Positions 18,479 to 27,530 are shown, counted from the stretch's first letter. The stretch: 64,000 nucleotides of DNA from Armatimonadetes bacterium Uphvl-Ar1 (GCA_002162075.1 CP021423.1:1426001-1490000), one strand, 5' to 3'. Numbers and translations are program-made. The notes: generated from the letters alone by a model not told the origin.

Positions 18479-21016
18479 ATGAAGCACGCCAGCCTCATCG
18501 TCATTGCCCTCTTCGTCCTCTCTGCGTGCACTCCAACCGACCGGGTAGGGACCAACCCCAACGTAATTCCCACCGGTCATCGGCTCGAATCCCCGGGTGA
18601 CCGCCTTGAAATGCCCGGGCGCCCCGTCGATATGCTCCTCACTACCGACGGCAAAACCATTGTCATCAAAGACTTCAATGCCATCCGCACCGTAAATCCC
18701 CAAACCAACAAACTCCTTGGTTCCGCCGCACTCCCTGGCGGTGCGTCGCTCATAGGAATCGCCGAAAACCCAAAGACGAAAGAAATTTGGGTCACCAACG
18801 CCCAAAATGCCATCCAAATTTTCTCAATCGCCGACCCAACAAAACCAACAAAAACCCGCGAGATTATTCTTCCAAAACCACCCAAATCGGCGAATTCTTT
18901 CCCGTGCGGAATTACTTTCAATCCCGAAGGCACCCGGGCATATGTCGCTCTCAGCATTAGTAACGCCGTCATCGCCCTGGACACAACCAGCGGCCAATCG
19001 ATCTGGCAAACGCCAGTTGGAATAGCCCCCTATTCAATCGCCCTCCACAAAGAGAGCCTCATCGTTACCGAGCAGGGCGGCCCCATCCCCAAAAAAGAGG
19101 ACAAAACTGCTCCCAGCGCTGGTACCGAAACCGAAATTGACGAACGCGGTGTCGCCGCCCAAGGATCAGTATCCATTCTCAATCGCAATTCTGGACAACC
19201 CATCACCCAAATCAATACCGGTCTCCAACCCGGAGCAATTGCAATTGATCCAGCCGCAGAAATCGCATTTGTTGCCGAGGCGAACAACGACACAATTACA
19301 CTTATCAATCTCAAAACCAACAAAAAACAAGGTGAGTTTGAATCAAAACCCGACCCACGACTGCCGTTTGGATCCATGCCCAACGCCCTCGCCGTAGATG
19401 CCAAGTCAAATCGTCTTTATGTCGCAAACGCTGGGAACAACGCCATCGCAGTATTTGATCTCAAGTCAAAAAAACTCCTCGGCCAAATTCCTACCGACTG
19501 GTACCCATCGGCAGTCCTCCTCCAAAACCAGTCCCTGTTCACGCTCAACAACAAGGGCATCGGAGCCCGACCCGTAAACGGTGAATCAAAACCCGCTTAC
19601 AACTCCCACGAGAAGAACGGAACCCTCATCAAACTCACCCTGGACGATAAAAAACTACCCGAATACTCCAAACTCTCCGCCGAACTCACCCGCGAATCCC
19701 GAATCCTCACCGAACTCGAACGCTCCCAGAGCACATCCGCCAAACCCGTCCCCATCCCCGCAAAACTTGGCGAGCCAAGTCTCATCAAACACGTCGTTTA
19801 CGTCATCAAAGAAAATCGAACGTACGACCAGTTCTTCGGCAATCTTCCCAAAGGCAAAGGCGAGCCCAAACTCAACATATTCACCGACGACCATATCCCC
19901 AACCACCGAGCCCTCGCTCAGCAATTCGTTCAACTCGACAACTACTATTGCAACGGCGTTCTCAGCGCTGACGGTCACTCCTGGGCGACAGAAGGCAACC
20001 TCACCCCCTATCTCAATCGCGCTTTTGGCGGATTTACTCGGAGCTACACCTTTGGTGATGATCCCATCACCTACAGCAGCTCCGGATTCATCTGGGACGG
20101 AGTTCTTGCCGCCGGACTCTCGTTCCGAAACTATGGCGAAATGAGCTACTCCGAGCCCAAACCTGCCATGAACGGACGCCAAATTTGGGAAAAGTATGTT
20201 GCCGGAGAGCCACTAGAATTCACCAACAACATCGGCATCGCGAACCTCCGGCGGTATTCCTCCCCTGACTATCCCGGTTGGAACATGAACATCCCCGATG
20301 TTCTGCGCATGGACAGATTCCTCAAAGAGTTTAAGGAGTTCGAAAAATCCGGCGATTTCCCAAATTTCACCATCATTTACCTCCCCCAAGACCACGCTGG
20401 AGGAGCCGTTACTCCTGCCGCCCACATGGCCGACAATGACCTCGCCGTTGGTCGCCTTGTCGAAGCAATTAGCAAGTCAAAATTCTGGCCCCAAACCGCA
20501 ATCTTCATCAACGAAGATGATCCCCAGGCCGGAACCGACCACATCGACGGACACCGCTCTGTCTGCCTCGTTGTCAGCCCATATTCACGCAACCGCGGAC
20601 TCGTCAGCAATTTCTATAACCAAACTTCTGTGCTCAAAACAATAAACCGCATCTTTGGCATCCAGCCCATGAATCAAAATGACGCCGCTTCCCCCCTCAT
20701 GGACGGATGCTTTAACGAAAAAGCCGATCTCGCACCATATGCGGCTATCACCCCCAAACAGCGTCTCGATGAGTTCAATTCAACCACAACGCTCAACTCC
20801 ACCGCCCTCACCTATTTTGCCAAAGTGAACAAAATTGATCTCCGCCAACGCGAAGTCCAAACAGAAACCGAAATGGACAACCTCTCCCGATTCGTGTGGC
20901 ATGCCCAGATGGGTTCAAAGCCGTACCCCACTGAATGGGCTGGCCCTCACGGACGCGGGCTTAAAGCCCTCGGCCTCACCTTCGGAGAAACTGGCGGCAT
21001 CGATCTCGATGATTAA
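18479..21016 (+). CDS. Lipoprotein with YVTN-type beta-propeller and phosphoesterase domain
   Basis: 845 residues from ATG 18479. The lipobox LFVLSAC puts the lipidated Cys at 17. Residues ~45-400 are propeller repeats of YVTN/NHL type (NPKTKEIWVTNAQN, NPEGTRAYVALSISNAVIALD, SNRLYVANAGNNAIAVFD). From ~434 onward is the phosphoesterase family also found in phospholipase C and acid phosphatases: HVVYVIKENRTYDQFFG, YCNGVLSADGHSWATEGN, YLPQDHAGG, NEDDPQAGTDHIDGHRS. The combined architecture is known in bacteria as 'bifunctional YVTN beta-propeller/alkaline phosphatase family protein'. Likely an envelope phosphatase or phosphodiesterase; substrate unknown. The longer frame from 18320 overlaps the previous gene and is rejected. 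Confidence 0.88.
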   Translation: MKHASLIVIALFVLSACTPTDRVGTNPNVIPTGHRLESPGDRLEMPGRPVDMLLTTDGKTIVIKDFNAIRTVNPQTNKLLGSAALPGGASLIGIAENPKTKEIWVTNAQNAIQIFSIADPTKPTKTREIILPKPPKSANSFPCGITFNPEGTRAYVALSISNAVIALDTTSGQSIWQTPVGIAPYSIALHKESLIVTEQGGPIPKKEDKTAPSAGTETEIDERGVAAQGSVSILNRNSGQPITQINTGLQPGAIAIDPAAEIAFVAEANNDTITLINLKTNKKQGEFESKPDPRLPFGSMPNALAVDAKSNRLYVANAGNNAIAVFDLKSKKLLGQIPTDWYPSAVLLQNQSLFTLNNKGIGARPVNGESKPAYNSHEKNGTLIKLTLDDKKLPEYSKLSAELTRESRILTELERSQSTSAKPVPIPAKLGEPSLIKHVVYVIKENRTYDQFFGNLPKGKGEPKLNIFTDDHIPNHRALAQQFVQLDNYYCNGVLSADGHSWATEGNLTPYLNRAFGGFTRSYTFGDDPITYSSSGFIWDGVLAAGLSFRNYGEMSYSEPKPAMNGRQIWEKYVAGEPLEFTNNIGIANLRRYSSPDYPGWNMNIPDVLRMDRFLKEFKEFEKSGDFPNFTIIYLPQDHAGGAVTPAAHMADNDLAVGRLVEAISKSKFWPQTAIFINEDDPQAGTDHIDGHRSVCLVVSPYSRNRGLVSNFYNQTSVLKTINRIFGIQPMNQNDAASPLMDGCFNEKADLAPYAAITPKQRLDEFNSTTTLNSTALTYFAKVNKIDLRQREVQTETEMDNLSRFVWHAQMGSKPYPTEWAGPHGRGLKALGLTFGETGGIDLDD

Positions 21017-21023
21017 CAAAAAT

Positions 21024-21050
21024 GCCACCTCTCTCAAAGAAAGAGGTGGC
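21024..21050 (-). terminator. Terminator between convergent genes
   Basis: GCCACCTCT (21024-21032) pairs with AGAGGTGGC (21042-21050). The A-rich bases before 21024 give a U tract on the minus strand, so it primarily ends the OB-fold gene, and may also serve the phosphoesterase gene. Confidence 0.7.
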
Positions 21051-21064
21051 CCGATTTGGCAGGA

Positions 21065-21463
21065 TCACTCACCCCGCTTCGTAATCTTCACACCGAACTT
21101 CTTCTTCTCAACCGGTGAAGCGTCAACTTCATCCTTCACCGTGAAAGAATCGCTGACTTTCTTCTCTTTCCGATAAATCCCGCTGACCTCGACCGTATCG
21201 CCGTTCTTTGGTGCCTTATCCCCTTCCAGGCTTCCTCGCAAGTAAACATTCGCAATCTTATTCTCACCTTTCAATTTGAAATTGACATAAGGATTACCCG
21301 CTCGGGATTCACGTTGTCGGTAATCACTCACAACACCCGTAACCGTCACTTCTTTGCCGTCCAGCGCATCTTGATCCTTCAGCATCTTGTCAACGGTCAT
21401 CGCCTCAACCGCAAACGCCAACGCACTCACCAAAACCACGCCCATCAAAATTGCTTTCTTCAT
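21065..21463 (-). CDS. Exported OB-fold protein (tRNA_anti-like)
   Basis: 132 residues with a signal peptide (MKKAILMGVVLVSALAFA). The body matches the small OB-fold seen in periplasmic tRNA_anti-like/BOF-type proteins: DQDALDGKEVTVTGVVSDYRQ, NPYVNFKLKGENKIANVYLRG, DTVEVSGIYR. Ligand unknown; in the family these domains bind oligosaccharides or nucleic acids. A strong ribosome site (GAGGAG) precedes ATG 21463. Lies just downstream of apt on the same strand. Confidence 0.75.
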   Translation of the reverse strand: MKKAILMGVVLVSALAFAVEAMTVDKMLKDQDALDGKEVTVTGVVSDYRQRESRAGNPYVNFKLKGENKIANVYLRGSLEGDKAPKNGDTVEVSGIYRKEKKVSDSFTVKDEVDASPVEKKKFGVKITKRGE

Positions 21464-21480
21464 CTTATTTTCTCCTCAGC

Positions 21481-22002
21481 TCAATAGTTGATCAAGCTGC
21501 AAATGTCGTACTTCTCTAGTCTATCACGTCCATTCAAGAAACCAAGTTCCACCATGAATCCAAAGCCACAAACCGTCCCATTCAGCCGTTCGATCAACTT
21601 TGCCGCCGCTTCCGCAGTCCCCCCAGTTGCAAGCAGATCATCAACCACATAGACCCGCTGACCCGGTGCAATCGCATCAACGTGCATTTCGATCGTCGCC
21701 GAACCGTACTCAAGGTCGTACTCTTCTGTAATCTTGTCGTACGGCAACTTCCCGATCTTTCGGGTCAAAGCGAACGGCAAATCCAAACCAAGTGCAATCG
21801 GCACCCCAAAAATAAAGCCCCGACTTTCAATCCCAACTATGACCTCAGCCCCTTTCGATTTGGCATCCTCAATCATCAAATCGCACACTTCGCGAAAAGC
21901 CTGCGGAACCTGCAAGACTGGGTGAATATCCTTAAAGATAATTCCCGGCTTCGGAAAATCCGGAACATCTCGAATCAAATCTTCGGCGAGCAACTTTGCC
22001 AT
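21481..22002 (-). CDS. apt: Adenine phosphoribosyltransferase
   Basis: Salvages adenine to AMP with PRPP; cytosolic dimer. 173 residues, full length. The family blocks are all present: FPKPGIIFKDIHPVL, VIVGIESRGFIFG, LPFALTRKIGKLP and the PRPP loop VYVVDDLLATGGTA. In this window it complements hpt, guaA and purF. Upstream TATAAA may give it its own promoter, although ferredoxin and phoX precede it on the same strand. Confidence 0.96.
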   Translation of the reverse strand: MAKLLAEDLIRDVPDFPKPGIIFKDIHPVLQVPQAFREVCDLMIEDAKSKGAEVIVGIESRGFIFGVPIALGLDLPFALTRKIGKLPYDKITEEYDLEYGSATIEMHVDAIAPGQRVYVVDDLLATGGTAEAAAKLIERLNGTVCGFGFMVELGFLNGRDRLEKYDICSLINY

Positions 22003-22023
22003 GGCAAGCGGTTTATACCTTCC

Positions 22024-22347
22024 CTATGCCTCAACCGAGGGGCCGGGCTCCCAACCTTGTTCGCTCGCCCGCATCAATGGCGTCACATCCATGTCCCGAT
22101 CAACTCGCACTTGACAACTCAAACGAAATTGGCCCAAAACGCCGTCCTCTTCGAGCGAATCATGCTCAGCCTTCCCCATCTCAGGTTCCTCGGAGTGGAA
22201 CTCCACCCGGCAAGTCGTGCAGCGGGCCAACCCGCCACACCGATGACTTACATCAACGCCGTTTGCTTCCAGAGCATTAACGAGTTTCGTCCCGTCTTCC
22301 ACGTCAAATGATCCCGCGCCCGGAACCGTCACTTTATGGGTTGCCAT
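22024..22347 (-). CDS. 2Fe-2S ferredoxin-type protein
   Basis: 107 residues from ATG 22347. Cysteines HRCGGLARCTTCRVEF plus a later LSCQV give the C-X5-C-X2-C...C pattern of plant/adrenodoxin-type 2Fe-2S ferredoxins. An electron carrier; partner unknown. It starts 13 bases after the phoX stop codon, so it is probably in the same transcript. A TTG start 9 bases upstream is possible but less likely. Confidence 0.85.
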   Translation of the reverse strand: MATHKVTVPGAGSFDVEDGTKLVNALEANGVDVSHRCGGLARCTTCRVEFHSEEPEMGKAEHDSLEEDGVLGQFRLSCQVRVDRDMDVTPLMRASEQGWEPGPSVEA

Positions 22348-22359
22348 AGAATCCAAATC

Positions 22360-24345
22360 CTACCTGCCCAGCAACCCAGAAAGTGCATCGCGACGACTGA
22401 CGGCATTAGCCTCCGCCGAACCAATCGGAGCCCCATTCAAAGCCTGAATTGCGATGATGCTTGGCTTGGGCGGCTTACCTGATTCGGGCCAGCTCTCGTC
22501 CCACTCACCCCAGAGGAGTCCTTCACTCGGGTGCTGAATAGCAAGAAAAGCTGTCGTTCCGTCCGGCGTAAACTCCGGCCCGCACACTTCCGATCCCGGA
22601 ACACTCGCCATAAACTGCTTCAAGTTCCCTCGATCCGGTCCATCCGTCGGTACTGCAAAAAATCCATCCCTCAATTTCATAGACGACTCCATCCCGTCCG
22701 TGGCAATCCAGAGATTCCCGAAACGATCAAAGCAGATATTGTCCGGACAACTGATCGGACTGACTTTCTCTTTCGGATACCCAGCATAGTAAGTCGCTTC
22801 ATCTTCCGGATTTCCGCATACCAAGAACAATTCCCATGTGAAGGTTGTCGCCGCATGATCTCGTCCGCTCCCTTCAACCATCTCCACGATATGACCGTGG
22901 CGGTTCTCATTTCGGGGATTCATCTTGTTTGCGCCTTCTTTGCCTTCTTTGCCACGATCCGCGTTATTCGTACACGCAACATAAACGCGCTCGTTCACCG
23001 GATTAACCTCAATATCCTCCGGACGATCCATCTTGGTCGCCCCGAGCAAATCACCCGCAATCCGCGCATCAATCACTACATCCGCCTGAGACTCAAACCC
23101 ATTTTCTTTCGTCAATGGCCCCGTGCCAAAAACCATTGGCAACCACTCACCCGTACCATCTTCGTTGTACTTGGCAACATAGAGCGTTCCGTGATCCATC
23201 AAATCACGATTTTTCACCCTGTCCGATGGGTCAAACTTGTCTCGGCTCACAAACTTGTACACATACTCAAACCGCGAGTCACATCCGGAATACATCACGA
23301 CCCGACCGTCTGAGGTGACGTGAGTTGTCGCCGCCTCGTGGCGGAATCGCCCCAAAGCAGTTCGCTTGCGCGGAGCCCACTCAGGATCGAAAGGATCAAC
23401 TTCAACAACCCAACCAAAGTGGTACGGCTCGTTCGGTTCCTTGCTCACATCAAACCGGTCGTAATGATTCTCCCACCCATACTCACTCTGACCTGACCCA
23501 ATTCCATACCGCTTGGCCGAACGTTTGTCTTGTTCGCTTGTGTATGCCGCCCGACCAAACATTGATTGAAAATTCTCTTCCCCGCTCAGAACAGTTCCCC
23601 AAGGCGTCTTCCCAGCCGAACAGTTCGAGAAAGTCCCTGTGCAAGTCAAGCCATCCTTGTGCTTTGAAGTTCGCATTCGGGCATCCCCTGCCGCCGGACC
23701 CGAAACAACCAGTTCCGAATTTGCCGTGTACCGAGCGTTGAACTTACTCCCCGGCACATAGCTCCATTTGCCGTTCTCCCGCTTGACCTCAACTACCGAA
23801 AACCCAACCGCTTCCATGCTCACATCCACCTGCTCACAGGTCACTTTGAGAACATCATTGCCAACGTTAAACATCAGTTCTGGATTGATGTACTCATGGT
23901 TCACACCCAAAAGACCATGATCAGAACTCTCCGAACCAAATGGAAGGGGCAAGAATCCAACAAAATCGTTGTTGTAGCCAAAAGCCATCTTCTGCTTCTC
24001 TGCGGTCATTTCTGCAACCGGAACCGCCGATCCACGCTGACCAAAATCATCCCCCCAGCTGATGAGAACTTCACTTTTATAGCCCGCTGGTACCACAATC
24101 TCGCTCGCCGTACTCGGAGCAATCCCAGCAAAGTCAAGACCCTCAGGGGCAACGTTTGCCGCACCACCAACCGATGCCAGAGCTTTCCCTATAGGCGATG
24201 CCGCAAACGCCGCCACAATTCCGCCCTGCAACAATCCCCGCCGACCAATTCGACCCTCGACGATCCGCGCAAAATCCACCCCCACCCCATCATCAGATCG
24301 CACCACTTCGTCACTGTCGTAATGCATTTGCTTTTCGTCTGCCAT
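22360..24345 (-). CDS. PhoX family phosphatase (DUF839)
   Basis: 661 residues. The N-terminus is a Tat signal (GRIGRRGLLQGGIVAAFAAS, twin Arg at 35-36). The body is the PhoX/DUF839 beta-propeller: GYNNDFVGFLPLPFG, LLGVNHEYINPELMF, TPWGTVLSGEENFQS, GRFRHEAATTHVTSDGR, RPEDIEVNPVNERVYVACTN, SCPDNICFDRFGNLWIATDG. PhoX enzymes are calcium/iron-dependent monoesterases exported to the periplasm under phosphate limitation. No Pho box could be recognised. TAGAAT lies six bases before ATG 24345. Confidence 0.92.
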   Translation of the reverse strand: MADEKQMHYDSDEVVRSDDGVGVDFARIVEGRIGRRGLLQGGIVAAFAASPIGKALASVGGAANVAPEGLDFAGIAPSTASEIVVPAGYKSEVLISWGDDFGQRGSAVPVAEMTAEKQKMAFGYNNDFVGFLPLPFGSESSDHGLLGVNHEYINPELMFNVGNDVLKVTCEQVDVSMEAVGFSVVEVKRENGKWSYVPGSKFNARYTANSELVVSGPAAGDARMRTSKHKDGLTCTGTFSNCSAGKTPWGTVLSGEENFQSMFGRAAYTSEQDKRSAKRYGIGSGQSEYGWENHYDRFDVSKEPNEPYHFGWVVEVDPFDPEWAPRKRTALGRFRHEAATTHVTSDGRVVMYSGCDSRFEYVYKFVSRDKFDPSDRVKNRDLMDHGTLYVAKYNEDGTGEWLPMVFGTGPLTKENGFESQADVVIDARIAGDLLGATKMDRPEDIEVNPVNERVYVACTNNADRGKEGKEGANKMNPRNENRHGHIVEMVEGSGRDHAATTFTWELFLVCGNPEDEATYYAGYPKEKVSPISCPDNICFDRFGNLWIATDGMESSMKLRDGFFAVPTDGPDRGNLKQFMASVPGSEVCGPEFTPDGTTAFLAIQHPSEGLLWGEWDESWPESGKPPKPSIIAIQALNGAPIGSAEANAVSRRDALSGLLGR

Positions 24346-24357
24346 AACTCTATTCTA
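24346..24357 (-). promoter_or_regulatory. -10 box (TAGAAT) for phoX
   Basis: TAGAAT (24352-24357 on the minus strand), six bases, ATG 24345; leaderless type. Confidence 0.5.
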
Positions 24358-24484
24358 TCGCTCAAAATCTCACTCCGATCATCCAAAATCCACCGCCTTG
24401 ACACCTCCTTAACAATCCACCAAAAAGTCACTAGGACTCCGGCAACCATTCGCCAACCCTCAGTGGTAAGATATTGCGTTCCCC

Positions 24485-25051
24485 ATGAGTGCAAACGAGA
24501 AGATTTTTCCTGCCCCAGATATCCTCAATGAAGTTGAATACGGCAAGTTTGTTCTCACTAACCTCGCCGCAAAGCGCGCAAAACAAATTAAAGAAGGGGC
24601 TCCCCCACTCGTACGTATCGATACGAACCACCCCCTGAGCATCGCACTCGAAGAAATCGCTCAAGGCAAAATTAAGCCAATCCTTGGCTCCGACGCCCAA
24701 GCCGCCGAACTTGATGAAGATTACAGTGCTTTGGACGAACTCGGCCTCGACGATGTTGGACTGCTCCTCCCCGGAGTTGACGACGAAAGCGACGAAGACG
24801 ATGATGACGATTTGCTGGGCCTCGGTGACCTCGGGTTTGACGACGAAGACGAGGATGACGAGGATGAAGTCGAGCTTGACGACTCCCTCAAAACCCTTCT
24901 CGCCGATGACGAAGAGGAAGAAGTCATTGCCGAGGACGAAACCGAAGATGACGATGTCGCCGTTGTCGCCGACGACGAGACACCTGAAATTTCCCTCGAC
25001 GATCTAGCGTCAGAAGAAGAAGCCGGAAACGAAGAGGATAAAGAAGACTAA
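24485..25051 (+). CDS. rpoZ: RNA polymerase omega subunit with long acidic C-terminal tail
   Basis: Residues 1-70 fit omega (NEVEYGKFVLTNLAAKRAKQIKEGAPPLVR...HPLSIALEEIAQGKI), which helps assemble and stabilise the beta-prime subunit. About 118 further residues follow, extremely rich in Asp and Glu (for example DDESDEDDDDD and DDEDEDDEDEVELDD), almost without basic residues and predicted disordered. Normal omega is 70-110 residues. The gene is followed after six bases by dnaJ, then prmA, so it heads a chaperone/translation operon. The omega assignment rests on the N-terminal motif; the tail's function is unknown. Confidence 0.8.
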   Translation: MSANEKIFPAPDILNEVEYGKFVLTNLAAKRAKQIKEGAPPLVRIDTNHPLSIALEEIAQGKIKPILGSDAQAAELDEDYSALDELGLDDVGLLLPGVDDESDEDDDDDLLGLGDLGFDDEDEDDEDEVELDDSLKTLLADDEEEEVIAEDETEDDDVAVVADDETPEISLDDLASEEEAGNEEDKED

Positions 25052-25057
25052 GTCAAC

Positions 25058-26191
25058 ATGGCAACACCCGACCCCTACGCCGCATTAGGGGTTTCTCGCG
25101 ACGCGAGCCCCGAAGAAATAAAGTCTGCCTATCGCAAACTCGCCCGGCAGTACCACCCCGACGTCAATCCCAATAATCCTGAAGCAGAAGAAAAGTTCAA
25201 AGAACTCTCGACCGCTTACGCAATTCTTTCTGACCCCGAAAAGAAAGCGCAGTACGATCGATTCGGCTCCGTCGATGATCAAGGCGGATTCCAGGGCAAC
25301 CCCAGTGACTTCTTCCAAGGCGGAGCCGGATTTGGCGATCTCTTCGAAGCATTCTTCGGCTCACAGGGCGGAGGGCCACAACGTGCATCCGGAGGACGCC
25401 GCGACGGTGATGACCTCCGCGCTGAGGCAGTCGTGACCCTCATCGAAGTTCTGGAAGGCGTTGAAAAGAAAATCACCTTCCGCCGCGCAGCGAGGTGTGA
25501 AACATGCGATGGAATGGGTACCGCTGACAAATCAAAACCAAAAGCCTGTGAAACTTGCAACGGCATGGGCGCGGTCACTCAAGTCCGCCAAACCATGATC
25601 GGCAGTATTCGCACCCAAACCCCCTGCCCCAAATGCCGAGGCGAAGGCATCCAAATCGACAATCCATGTGGAACTTGCCGGGGCGAAGGCGTCACCCCCA
25701 AACAAGAAGAGTTATTCGTCACCATCCCCGCCGGAATCGAAGGAGGACAAACTCTTCGCGTCCAAGGCAAAGGCTCCGATGGAGTCCGAGGTGGACTACC
25801 TGGCGACCTCTACGTCGTCACCCACGTCGCCGAAGACAAACGTTTCATCCGCGAAGGCAGAATGCTGGAAACGGAAGTCGAAATCACATTCGCGCAAGCG
25901 GCTATCGGCGACAGCATAGAAATCGAAGGACTCACCCAAACCCTCGAGCTAACTATTGAACCAGGGACCCAACCAGGCGACACGTTCCGCATCAAAGGCG
26001 AAGGGCTCCCCCGTCTCGGCGGAGGGAATCGCGGCGACCTCCTCGTCGAAGCCAAAATCACCATTCCAAAGAAGACGTCCGAAGGAGAATCCAAACTTCT
26101 CAAGGAATACGCTGAACTACGTGGCGAACCAATCCCCAATGGCCCTGGCAAACCCGCCAACATCTTCGAGAAAATATTCAAGCGAAAATGA
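25058..26191 (+). CDS. dnaJ: Chaperone protein DnaJ
   Basis: Co-chaperone that stimulates DnaK ATPase and delivers unfolded proteins. 377 residues: J-domain (1-70, with HPD at 33-35), Gly-rich linker with FGSQGGGP, four zinc-finger repeats CETCDGMG, CETCNGMG, CPKCRGEG and CGTCRGEG, then the C-terminal substrate-binding domains. All four CXXCXGXG motifs are intact. It overlaps prmA by four bases (ATGA). No dnaK or grpE nearby. Confidence 0.97.
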   Translation: MATPDPYAALGVSRDASPEEIKSAYRKLARQYHPDVNPNNPEAEEKFKELSTAYAILSDPEKKAQYDRFGSVDDQGGFQGNPSDFFQGGAGFGDLFEAFFGSQGGGPQRASGGRRDGDDLRAEAVVTLIEVLEGVEKKITFRRAARCETCDGMGTADKSKPKACETCNGMGAVTQVRQTMIGSIRTQTPCPKCRGEGIQIDNPCGTCRGEGVTPKQEELFVTIPAGIEGGQTLRVQGKGSDGVRGGLPGDLYVVTHVAEDKRFIREGRMLETEVEITFAQAAIGDSIEIEGLTQTLELTIEPGTQPGDTFRIKGEGLPRLGGGNRGDLLVEAKITIPKKTSEGESKLLKEYAELRGEPIPNGPGKPANIFEKIFKRK

Positions 26192-27027
26192 GCGAATGGA
26201 TTGAAGTAAAAGCAGAGCTAAGTGCTTCTCCCCTCGACTGGTCTCCATGGGATGAGATTTTTGAGGAACACGGAATTGCTGGCACCGTCCAAACCGACAA
26301 GCCCCCAACCCTCAGCGGCTACCTTTCACCCGATGCCCTATCCAATCTTGAACCGCTCATTCAAGCTCTAGAATCCGCAGGAGCAATCAATGTCACCCAC
26401 TCCCAGGTTCCCGAAGTGGACTGGTCAGAAGCCTGGAAGCAATTCTTCGTTCCCCGCCGCATCGGCAACCACTTCATGGTCGTACCCAGTTGGTCAGAAT
26501 TTGACCCTCAACCTGGCGACATCACCATCACCCTTGATCCTGGTCAAGCATTCGGAACCGGCGATCACCCAACAACCCGAGGGTGTCTCGAACTCTTGGA
26601 AAGAGCAGGCGCTCAGGGAAAAGAGGTCGCAGATATCGGCTGTGGCAGCGGGATCCTCGCGGTGGGTGCTGCCCTCATCGGCGCAAAACATCTCGACTGT
26701 GTTGACACAGACCCCCTCTGCATCCGAAGCACTACCGAAAACTTCGCCCGAAACAACGTAACTGGCAACACATTTCTCGGTGCCGGATTTGACCCCCTAC
26801 CTTCCGAGCAAACGTACGACCTCGTCCTCAGCAACATTATCTCCGCCGCCCTCATAGGAATATCCCATGAAGCCGCCCGACGAGTCCGTCCCGGTGGAAT
26901 ATGGATCATCAGCGGAATCATCGAATCCAACTGGCCGGACGTTCTTGCCAAAGCCACTGCATGCGGCTTTACTCTCATTGACCATATTCACGAGGGTGAC
27001 TGGATCGCCGCTCGCCTAACTCGTTAA
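26188..27027 (+). CDS. prmA: Ribosomal protein L11 methyltransferase
   Basis: Trimethylates ribosomal protein L11 with S-adenosylmethionine. 279 residues. The N-terminal L11-recognition domain is followed by the Rossmann methyltransferase core: DPGQAFGTGDHPTTRGCLELLE, VADIGCGSGILAVGAALIGA (SAM site), DLVLSNIISAALI. Translationally coupled to dnaJ. The dnaJ-prmA order is common in bacteria. Confidence 0.96.
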   Translation: MSEWIEVKAELSASPLDWSPWDEIFEEHGIAGTVQTDKPPTLSGYLSPDALSNLEPLIQALESAGAINVTHSQVPEVDWSEAWKQFFVPRRIGNHFMVVPSWSEFDPQPGDITITLDPGQAFGTGDHPTTRGCLELLERAGAQGKEVADIGCGSGILAVGAALIGAKHLDCVDTDPLCIRSTTENFARNNVTGNTFLGAGFDPLPSEQTYDLVLSNIISAALIGISHEAARRVRPGGIWIISGIIESNWPDVLAKATACGFTLIDHIHEGDWIAARLTR

Positions 27028-27093
27028 CATATTTTTAACAAAACCCCCGTAAGACTCTGGAACTAAAAATCTGAAAATCCGTCATAATTCAAT

Positions 27094-27113
27094 GTAGAGA
27101 GTCAACTCTCTAC
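27094..27113 (+). promoter_or_regulatory. Near-perfect palindrome at the 5' end of the 64-residue gene's mRNA
   Basis: GTAGAGAGT and ACTCTCTAC are perfect arms around CA, 17 bases before ATG 27130. A CATAAT -10 box at 27083-27088 would start transcription inside or next to the palindrome, so it could be an operator or a 5'-terminal mRNA hairpin. Confidence 0.5.
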
Positions 27114-27129
27114 AGGAGCTACAACAAGG

Positions 27130-27324
27130 ATGAGTAATCATGATCGGTTGGAGCTCTCGGAAGACGAGGCGTTTGCGCTTCTCGCATTGGCAATGACCAG
27201 CGATGTTGCGCTTGACCCCACCTCCGAAAAAGCAGTCCGGAAACTGGTCGAATACTGCAAGAGACATCAACGCAATCATTCAAACCGACCAGAATTAGAC
27301 TGTGAGCTCATCGGGGCAAGCTAA
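27130..27324 (+). CDS. Small hypothetical protein
   Basis: 64 residues, soluble, largely helical (LSEDEAFALLALAMTSDVALDPTSEKAVRKLVEYCK). The pattern 'EDEAFALLALA...' resembles short regulator-binding or adaptor domains, but I do not recognise the family. Preceded by AAGG directly before ATG 27130, and by a palindrome; ended by a terminator whose loop contains its stop codon. Both neighbours point to a real, independently transcribed small gene. Confidence 0.65.
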   Translation: MSNHDRLELSEDEAFALLALAMTSDVALDPTSEKAVRKLVEYCKRHQRNHSNRPELDCELIGAS

Positions 27325-27350
27325 ACGCTTGCCCCAAACCAATTTTTGAG
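27313..27350 (+). terminator. Terminator overlapping the stop codon of the small gene
   Basis: GGGGCAAGC (27313-27321) and GCTTGCCCC (27327-27335) form a 9-bp stem; the loop TAAAC contains the TAA stop codon (27322-27324). Then AAACCAATTTTT. Compact terminator fused to the coding end. Confidence 0.7.
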
Positions 27351-27468
27351 GCACGTATTTTCATTCATTTTTCTACAGTTCACGAACATGCAACTCAGAT
27401 CATCAACAAAATCCCTGGACCCATTTGATAGTCTAGGGTTTAACATTCTTTATTCTCTGCGAAGCAAT

Positions 27469-27500
27469 TCCCTCCCCAAGATTGGGGAGGGCAGGGCGGG
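27469..27500. repeat. G/C-rich palindromic repeat (CCCTCCCC...GGGGAGGG family)
   Basis: CCCTCCCCAAG/ATTGGGGAGGG followed by AGGGCGGG. One of about eight members of this family in the window (others near 29.0, 29.7, 29.97, 57.6, 63.05 and 63.2 kb). Lies in the 206-base gap upstream of rdgB. Confidence 0.6.
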
Positions 27501-27530
27501 TTGATCGTAACTCTCAATCATAATAATCTA

